DNA from: Conidiobolus incongruus B7586
Taxonomy: Eukaryota; Entomophthoromycota; Entomophthoromycetes; Entomophthorales; Conidiobolaceae
Length of the DNA: 28,347 nucleotides
Direction: 5' to 3'
Assembly (NCBI GenBank): GCA_000697335.1
Contig: JNEM01014716.1
Location: forward strand, 1-28,347
The notes below the pieces were generated by a model, which was not told the DNA's origin, did not search any database, and saw only the letters and a list, made by a program, of their open reading frames with translations. Of this stretch, positions 21,159 through 28,347 are shown piece after piece; the first letter of the stretch is position 1, and every line of letters begins with the position of its first letter. A program made the position numbers and the translations under genes.

Positions 21159-23734
21159 CCACATCTGATTGATAGGTTGATTCCTGGTCCAACTATTGAT
21201 TACTTAATATTGACAATTTTTTTAAATGCTTAATAAATGATTATCATTTCATACTTAAAACTTGTATTTATAGAGTATATTAATTATCAAGAAATTCATT
21301 AAATTTATTTTTTATACATACAAATTAGATAGTATCAAATAATATCAATGGTATAATATATAAATATTAATATTTACAATGATTAATTGAAAATTATTAA
21401 TTAAGAAAAATATTCATGTTTCATTAATATGTTAATTGAATTGAGAAATCAACCAAATTTTTAATTAGACCGTATTACTTTTTAACAATCTCATTATATT
21501 TTATATTATCATTTTCAATTTTATTAAAATATACACCTATTCCTAGCACTAGTTTAAAGATAAATGTTTTTGGATTTTGACTGCATTTTATATACCTCCA
21601 GTTAATCGATATTAATAAGAATGGTATTTGGTTTAAAACGAATTTAAGTTGTCCAGTCAAGTCGAATAATCTAATAAAAATACTAAAATATGGGAATTTT
21701 CATAAGAAACACATTGTGAAAATTATTAAAGTAGGAAATGTAATTAATTGAAAGTAAAAGGTTATATTTATTTGTTTTCATATATTTATTCAATAAATAA
21801 AATTCATATTTTACAAATTAATTTTCTTTCTCGTCCTTATTGTGGAAATATAAAAATTCCATGCGAAATTTGTATCAAAACATCCAGATAATTTATATTG
21901 ATATACTTGTATATCATTAAATTTAATATTGGTTTAAATTATTAAAATAATTAAAATGCAGAATTTATTTATATAAATATTATTTTAATTAAATATATAA
22001 TAAATTTCAAAAATACTTTATATAACTTTATTAGATTGAAATAATTCACAAAAATAAACTCTTAATATATTAGAGTTTACTTCAAATAAAATAAAATTCA
22101 TTAGAATAACTGAATTGAAAAAATTTCAATTTATATAAGCTTATTTGATATCACTCAGATATATTTGACTTTAAGTAAAAAGCTCATTAAATATTAATAT
22201 TTCTCTGTCATAATATAAATTATAATATCAAATATAATAATTTAGACAATTTAAAGTTTGAGTCAAATGAAAATGATTCAATTCTCAAAATGTATCATGA
22301 TTCATTAATAAATGACTCAAAGCCATTAGATAAATCAAATATCAAGCATGAATCAAATTGAATGAGTTTTAAAATATATCTTAATATAACTAATAAATAT
22401 TATAATGTTTTCCCAGTAGAATGATTGCGTGAATAATTAAAACAAAAATTATTATTACGTTCTAAAGTTCAAATCGGTGAAAAATGCATCCACTATGATA
22501 ATTATATAAATCCTTATTGAGTACTTTTATATGGAATTCCTCAATAATAAATTTTATAATTAATTGGATATTCTATGTATAATTAATACCGTAATAGAAG
22601 TTAAACGGTTTCGTATTATTATTCAAATCATAATTTATCCTTATATAAGATGATTATATAAATTTATTACATATTAAAAATAAAGATGATATTTGAGATC
22701 ATAATTCGGAAATATTGAATCAATGAACTGAAACTTGTTTAATGTGTATGTATTTTGTCAAAACCAAAATGAGATTATTTTTAAATTTAGCTTTATATTT
22801 AAATAATCCTATAAATATCATAAAGGCATTGAATATTAATTTGAATTTTCCGAATAAGAAATATAAAATTTCAAAATTGAGAATGTGAGATCAATTATCA
22901 TAATAACTCGGTCCTATTACTATACTCATTTATACAAAAATGATAAAATGAGCTGATATATTATCGGGCTTAAAACAAGTTGGATCTAAATCAAAAAGGC
23001 ATCAAAATGTGACTCTATTCAAAGTAAAAGCAATGAATATTAAATTATTAATAAATGTAACAATAAGTCAACAATTGGCTTAGGAAAAGCATAATTCGTT
23101 TTATCCCTAATTTTTTAACGCGGAGTCAGTGCCAATCTCCTAGTATCTAATATATTTAACATTATTCAATTCTTTATAACTTATATACAAGTAATGGGTA
23201 TACTTTCATGAAAACTTGATCAACTCAACTTCAGTGTTACATGCCCAAAATATACCTTAAAATTTACGCACATTTAATATATTAGATAGTGTTTCATACT
23301 AAAAACTTTACATAAAAGGAATTACCAATGACGAAATTGTTTTTAAAAATTTGATATATTTTGGTTGATAAGTTATTAATATGTTTAATTTTATAATTGA
23401 TAATCCTTTTGGCAAATATCAAATTAAATATTTTTTAAAAATCTGAGGTATTGACAACAAATTTTCACTCCTAATAAGAAAATAATCTGATTATAATATT
23501 CACATTGATTACTGGAGTTGATTGGTGTTTTAATTTCGAATTAGCTTAAAATGGAATTAATTTTAATTTATTGGCTTAAAAATATTAATTAAAATTATTT
23601 TAACTAATTATAAAAATGTATCAAATTATTTTTTGCAATAACAGTTTATATGACGGCCCGAACAGTTACTGGATTACAGCTCTCACATAAGATATCCAAT
23701 ATTAGTCATAAAATAAAAACGTTGTCAAAAATCG
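21159..23734. other. AT-rich spacer
   Basis: About 2.6 kb without a supportable gene. Minus-strand 21475-21660 (61 codons) and a 48-codon stretch ending at 22888 are open but show no recognisable domain. Scattered GC-richer words (for example around 22970-23140) suggest old decayed sequence that I cannot classify. Confidence 0.5.
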
Positions 23735-23748
23735 TATATATATATAAC
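23735..23748 (+). promoter_or_regulatory. TATA-like element of the 23803 gene
   Basis: TATATATATATAAC, about 62-68 bases before the ATG. It is the most divergent and the closest to the start of the seven. Confidence 0.45.
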
Positions 23749-23802
23749 TAAATCTGTTAAATTGTACACTTAAATATCTAAAAAGATTCAATATTAATAA
23801 AA

Positions 23803-24699
23803 ATGATGCTTTTATATAATATTTTCATATTGGGATTCATTGTTGACAGTATATTTGGTGCAAATTGGATTGGTCCTATTCCTCAAGATCTTTACAATTA
23901 CATTTATAATGATTATTGGGGCACCGATACCAGTTCGTGTATTGTTGCCGATACATCCTATATGAGTTCTGGAAGTTTCCCAAATCCCATTCCTCGTGTT
24001 CAGGACTGCGATGGAAAATATAAAGCCAATAGCGCAGAATTAATTCTTCCTCATAATACCATTCCTATGTGTAGCTATACTCCAAGTTGGTTTAATACTA
24101 CTTTGTTTCAATATCGCTATATCGTTGAGAATGGATTCAAATTGGGTAATACTACCTATGAAGAATATAAAAAGCAGTGTCTTGACGAACTATCTGTATC
24201 AAGTAAAGCTCATCTCAATCAAATGTATGGAGTAAATGTTCACGATACCGCATGCATGAGATATGCTGAATTTCTTGCTGTGACTTATGGCTTAGATCCT
24301 GGAATCCGAAAAATCGTTGAGAAAGTAGAGAGGAGCATTGCCGACAGACTTAGATGGAGAAATACGAAAATTCAAGCCAATATCATTGTAAGTACAGTTT
24401 GTGTTGCTGTTAACAAAAGAGGATGTATTAGCATGTGGGAACATTTATTCCAAGAGAAAGATAACTCATATTTGAACATACTTGGTTATAATATTAATCA
24501 AACACCAACCACTTGGTTATATGCTGATGGTATCGATATTGAACTTTTACATAATGCTATCGAAATCATGGGAATGGATCTTCAAACTAAAGTTGTCGAT
24601 AATATTTACTATTATCATATTTCACCTAATGCGCCCTCTAATCCTTTTGTCAAATATAAACCAGGTTTAGTTGGAGGCTTCCCTAAATTTGAGGAATAA
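23803..24699 (+). CDS. Secreted seven-cysteine family protein, copy 6 (intact)
   Basis: Intact single exon of 298 codons starting with a double ATG. The signal peptide is about 19 residues (to SIFG). The mature part begins ANWIGPIPQDLYNY. Conserved words are YWGTDTSSCIVADTS, QDCDGKY, LILPHNTIPMCSY, GNTTYEEYKKQCLDELSVSSK, CMRYAEFLAVTYGLDP, KIQANII, NKRGCISMW (R replaces the usual G), TWLYADGIDI, IMGMDLQTK and YHISPNAP. Sequons include NTT twice (FNTTLF, GNTTY). All seven mature cysteines are present. The last 145 bp before the GGF tail are identical to the 20247 gene, while the first two thirds differ widely. A separate block near 24301-24360 (IVEKVERSIA.RLR) is nearly identical to the decayed 26361 copy. 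The gene is therefore a mosaic. AATAAA at 24837-24842 is rather distant. Confidence 0.88.
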   Translation: MMLLYNIFILGFIVDSIFGANWIGPIPQDLYNYIYNDYWGTDTSSCIVADTSYMSSGSFPNPIPRVQDCDGKYKANSAELILPHNTIPMCSYTPSWFNTTLFQYRYIVENGFKLGNTTYEEYKKQCLDELSVSSKAHLNQMYGVNVHDTACMRYAEFLAVTYGLDPGIRKIVEKVERSIADRLRWRNTKIQANIIVSTVCVAVNKRGCISMWEHLFQEKDNSYLNILGYNINQTPTTWLYADGIDIELLHNAIEIMGMDLQTKVVDNIYYYHISPNAPSNPFVKYKPGLVGGFPKFEE

Positions 24700-26268
24700 C
24701 CAATCAATACAATATTAAAATTTTATGTCACTCAAAAATTAGTTTAGTTCGATTTTTTAATTATATAGATAATTTATATAAAATTCACTCGAGATATCAA
24801 AAAATATATATTGAATTATCTTTTTATTACATAATTAATAAAATTTCTTAAACCAAATTCAAATATTCTGATTTGGATAATTAAAAATAATATTTATTAG
24901 AGAAAATATGCATTTAAATAATATACTTAAATTACTAGACTAGTGAGCAGCTTAGCATGAAATTATTTCCAATTGAAATCTAAGGTTATTTAATATAGTT
25001 TATTCTATTAGCTCTGAATAAAGTAAGGAGTTTGTATATTTTTTTTTGAAAAAAAATATTCAATGTTTATATATATTGATTCATAAGATATATTTCATAT
25101 ATATGTTTATCTTAATAATATATCTGAATTTAATAATAGTTTATTTAACTTTTGAGTATCTAGTGATAAAAATAGGATGTTAAAATTTGAAGCAAAAATT
25201 ATTTTTGAGTATCAAATTATTTGAATACTTGCAAAATATTTTATAACTAAATAAAAATTTTAGAATGATTTATATTAATAATTTCAAATATTTCATGTTT
25301 AATCATATAAGAAATACTAGTTCACTATTGAAAATATTGATATTCAAATTAAACCTCACAATTTTTAAAAATTTTGTAAATCAACTTCAAGTGTATGTAT
25401 AAGATATTCTGCACTATAAATAATCAAATTTATAATATCAATTGTAGATTCAGTCAGTATAAACATAATATACTCAAATGCTATTTCATTTGAATTTATC
25501 TTCGGTCTTTAACTATACTATTTGCCTAATAACATTCAAATTTGTGATAACCAAATTACACTCTATATCAGTAAGACAAACAATTTAGATATCCAACTAT
25601 AGTAATTGAATTAATATTATTCTTGATTAATTCCAAGAGAGCGAATTGTTAATATATTATATTATCAAATCTTATAAATTGATTTTGATTAATTTCCAGT
25701 TTCATAATTGATATTTTGGATATCATAATATATTTTTACTTTTTTAAAATCACGTTTTTTTCTATATTACTATCTTATAAATTTAAAATCAGTGATGTTT
25801 TTGGATTTAGATTTGGATTTATTAGCTGAATAATCACAGTTTTTGTCAATTTCTTAAAAAGATATCTAATATAAATTATACCAATTATAAAATACTTGAA
25901 ATTCGCTGATCATCTATAACATTACTGTGTACAATAAATTTGTGAATTTTGGGTTTCAAATAACGATAATCTGAGTTGATGAAAATCCCTATGTTAATGA
26001 ATTGGCAATACTGTCGTCTTATGAAAAGTGCCAATCATTTAATAGAATTGTTAATTCGTAAAATTAATAACTTTCATATTACGTGGAATTGGTATAAAAT
26101 ATGGTTTTGTCAAAGAGATGCTACAACTTAATTGGCAAATGATTTTTTTGTGGCAATGTTTGGTGAGGGTTATGGCTTATATACAGTTTATTTTTAATTT
26201 TATCACCTAATATGCTTGATATAATATTAAAAAGATGATTTATATTAAATATGTGATCACTGATTTGT
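24700..26268. other. AT-rich spacer
   Basis: No gene, family fragment or recognisable repeat. The last 300 bases are a little richer in GC and contain several GGCAAT/TTGGCAA words, which may belong to the upstream region of copy 7 but have no clear counterpart elsewhere. Confidence 0.5.
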
Positions 26269-26277
26269 TATATAAAT
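26269..26277 (+). promoter_or_regulatory. TATA-like element of the decayed 26361 copy
   Basis: TATATAAAT, 92 bases before the former ATG. Confidence 0.45.
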
Positions 26278-26360
26278 ACCAAATGTGAATCATCAGACTA
26301 ATATAAAAAATTGCACTCTTAATAATAATTACTGTAGGATAATTTAAAAACATTAAGGAG

Positions 26361-27253
26361 ATGATTATCGATTTAACTGGTATTATATTTTCTGTTCTCT
26401 GCGAGAAGAATAAATGCTTTCAATTGGATAGGACCAATTCCGCAAGATATTTACAAATATGCTAATAGTGAGCACTGGGGAGCTGACAGGAATTCATGTA
26501 TTGTGGCTGATACCACATTGATGAGTCTACATAGCTCACTCATTGGTATCCCAAGTATTCAGAATTGCAATGGAAAGTACGAAGTTAGTGGGAGAAAATT
26601 AATCCTCTCCTGTAATACGATCCCAATGTGTGGTTATATTCCACATTTGTATTGGACTGGTGCCGGAACTTACTGTATAATAACAGAGGCTGAACTCTTA
26701 CTCGGTAATGCCACGTATCAAATTTACAAAGAGCAGTACCTTCAAAGACTATTTTTGTCAAGTAAAGCTCGCTTCAAGGAAATGTACGGTGTGAATGTCC
26801 GCGATACCAAATGTATGAGATATTCCGAATTCATTGCCGTTACTTATGAATTAGATCCTGGAACCCGAAAAACCGTTGAGAAAGTAGAGAGGAGCATTGC
26901 CTACAGACTTAGACAGAGAAATACAAAACTCCAAGCAAATATTATTGTGAATTCAGTGTGCGTTGCTACTAACAAAGGAGTATGCATTAGCAAATGGGAA
27001 TATTTATTTCAAGAGGAAGATATTCCATTTTTGAACATACTCGGTTATAATATCAATCAAATCTAACCACTTAGCTATATGCCGATGGTATCAATATTGA
27101 ACTTTTCCACAATACCACTGAAATCATGGGCATGGATCTTCAAGCGAAAGTTGTTAACGGTGTGCGTTATCACTATATTATTCCCAACTCTCATTCTGAT
27201 CCTTTTACAAGCATAAGCTTGTACTAGTAGGAGAATTTCCTAGATCCAACTAA
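26361..27253 (+). pseudogene. Decayed copy of the secreted family (copy 7)
   Basis: A full-length but broken family member, the least eroded of the three. Leader, mature start (INAFNWIGPIPQDIYKYA), tail and TAA at 27251-27253 are all recognisable, but the frame is interrupted at a few places. A 187-codon stretch from 26503 to 27063 is still open and covers VADTTLMSLHSS, QNCNGKYEV, IPMCGY, GNATY (sequon), SSKARFKEMYGVNV, CMRYSEF, LQANIIV and NKGVCISKW. Several otherwise invariant residues have changed (for example YLQR where siblings have a cysteine, and CISKW for CISMW), fitting relaxed selection. Bases 26761-26800 are identical to 20661-20700, and the IVEK-like block matches the 23803 gene, so conversion with neighbours has also touched this copy. 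A truncated secreted product is conceivable but lacks evidence. Confidence 0.82.
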
Positions 27254-28347
27254 TATTCACACTTTAATATCGTTAAATTAATGTTTAATTACAATATTAA
27301 CTCACTTTCAATCAGGAAATATTTTAAGATTATCAAAATTCAACTACTAAAATTTTTTTTAAAAAACAGAAACCTATTTCAATCATTATTTTTTGCATAT
27401 AATTTGTGTAAAAAAGTTTAGAATGATTTAATTTTTATTAATAAATTATTTAGGTCAAATTATTACATTTTTCGGTTAAATTTTAGGATTAATAACGTTG
27501 TATTTAATAACTTTGTTTCCTTGTTTCGATTTAAAACTATTTTGCCAATATTTAATATATATATAATCTTCAAAATAGATTCCTCAATAATTATCAATCG
27601 ATATTTAGAATACAATATCAAATATAATATATTGATAAATAAATATAATATCAATTAAATTTAATTATAATATAATATATTATGCCGTTTTTATTAATAG
27701 AATTCCCAAATTTTACTACTGAATGATTTAAAAAATCCTTTTATATAATCAAACACTATTTTATATATCATAATTATTTCAACATAATTTCTATTTTATA
27801 TGAAATGATAATAAATGATTTGATAACCAATTATATTATATATACTTGAACTTCTTAGAATATTTTTACTAAACTAATACCTATAAATACATAAACTATA
27901 ATTTTTTTAAAAAAAATAAAAAGAATTTATCATAATACTATATCTTGCAAGAGATCTAATATTAATTTTTCATAAAAATTAATAGGTAATATCTGATTAT
28001 AAAGGGATCCTAGAATATAAATTTAAAAATTATTTAAATAATTCTTACCAAAGAACCTATTATCATATATATATATATATAAATTTAATTTATTATATTA
28101 AATTAATAGCAAATTAAAAATGAAATACAAGATATATGTATATTATAAATAATATATATTTATCTCAATAAAATTATTACTTTATATTTTAAATAATAGG
28201 AATTTTTTGTCTTTGAAAAAAATAAATATTATAATATATAATATATAAAAATGAAAATATTTTATAATGTTAATAGTCTCCTTTATTATTAATAACTTTT
28301 TATATTATTTTTAACAAATTTTAAACTTTAAAAAATAATTTTATTAA
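27254..28347. other. AT-rich spacer to the window end
   Basis: No gene. The 63-codon minus-strand stretch at 27463-27654 is nearly pure I/L/N/K/Y and reflects base composition. Confidence 0.6.
28065..28082. repeat. (AT)n microsatellite
   Basis: Short AT dinucleotide run of about 18 bases. Confidence 0.85.

Noticed and set aside
21475-21660. Minus-strand open stretch of 61 codons, faintly reminiscent of retroelement polyprotein sequence
   Set aside because: Too short and too weak a resemblance to name a domain. No neighbouring support.
22727-22888. Short open stretch with a CxxC-like pair (TCLMCMYF)
   Set aside because: Only about 50 codons with composition-driven residues. A single CxxC-like pair is not enough to call a zinc ribbon or transposase.
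27463-27654. Minus-strand open stretch of 63 codons
   Set aside because: Almost entirely I, L, N, K and Y, typical of random frames in DNA this AT-rich.
1-28347. CRISPR arrays, rRNA genes and bacterial operons
   Set aside because: No regularly spaced repeats, no rRNA-like conserved segments and no closely packed co-directional genes were seen. Gene layout and promoters are eukaryotic in style.

Overview
This is about 28 kb of very AT-rich DNA, estimated by eye at roughly 20% GC, with some stretches near 6%. It is almost certainly eukaryotic nuclear DNA: genes are sparse and widely spaced, each has its own TATA-like element, and stop codons are often followed by AATAAA-type signals. There are no operons or Shine-Dalgarno sites. 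A decayed IS630/Tc1/mariner-type transposase looks most like those of early-diverging fungi or microsporidia. I therefore favour a low-GC fungus or fungus-like parasite, but the lineage is inference and not secure.

Everything clearly genic belongs to one family, repeated head to tail on the + strand. There are four intact single-exon genes (1780-2685, 9869-10765, 20247-21158, 23803-24699) and three decayed copies (about 6454-7338, 17444-18669, 26361-27253). The intact products are 298-303 residues long, with an N-terminal signal peptide, seven conserved cysteines and many near-invariant motifs. I do not recognise the family. It looks like a secreted, lineage-specific family under birth-and-death evolution. 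Each copy has a TATA element 62-92 bases before its ATG. A 145-bp stretch is identical between two neighbouring genes, which points to recent gene conversion.

Between the genes lie AT-rich spacers with little recognisable content. Exceptions are a dead IS630/Tc1-type transposon (about 16107-17030), two copies of a 316-333 bp LTR-like repeat in opposite orientations (one sitting inside a decayed family member with a short target duplication), a 300-bp C-rich tract ending in an 11-bp perfect hairpin (13661-13973), and a few AT microsatellites.

One assembly warning: 14674-14692 is an exact copy of the 19-bp Tn5 mosaic end used in Nextera libraries. The join there may be artificial, so continuity between the left half (three family copies) and the right half (four) should not be taken for granted.
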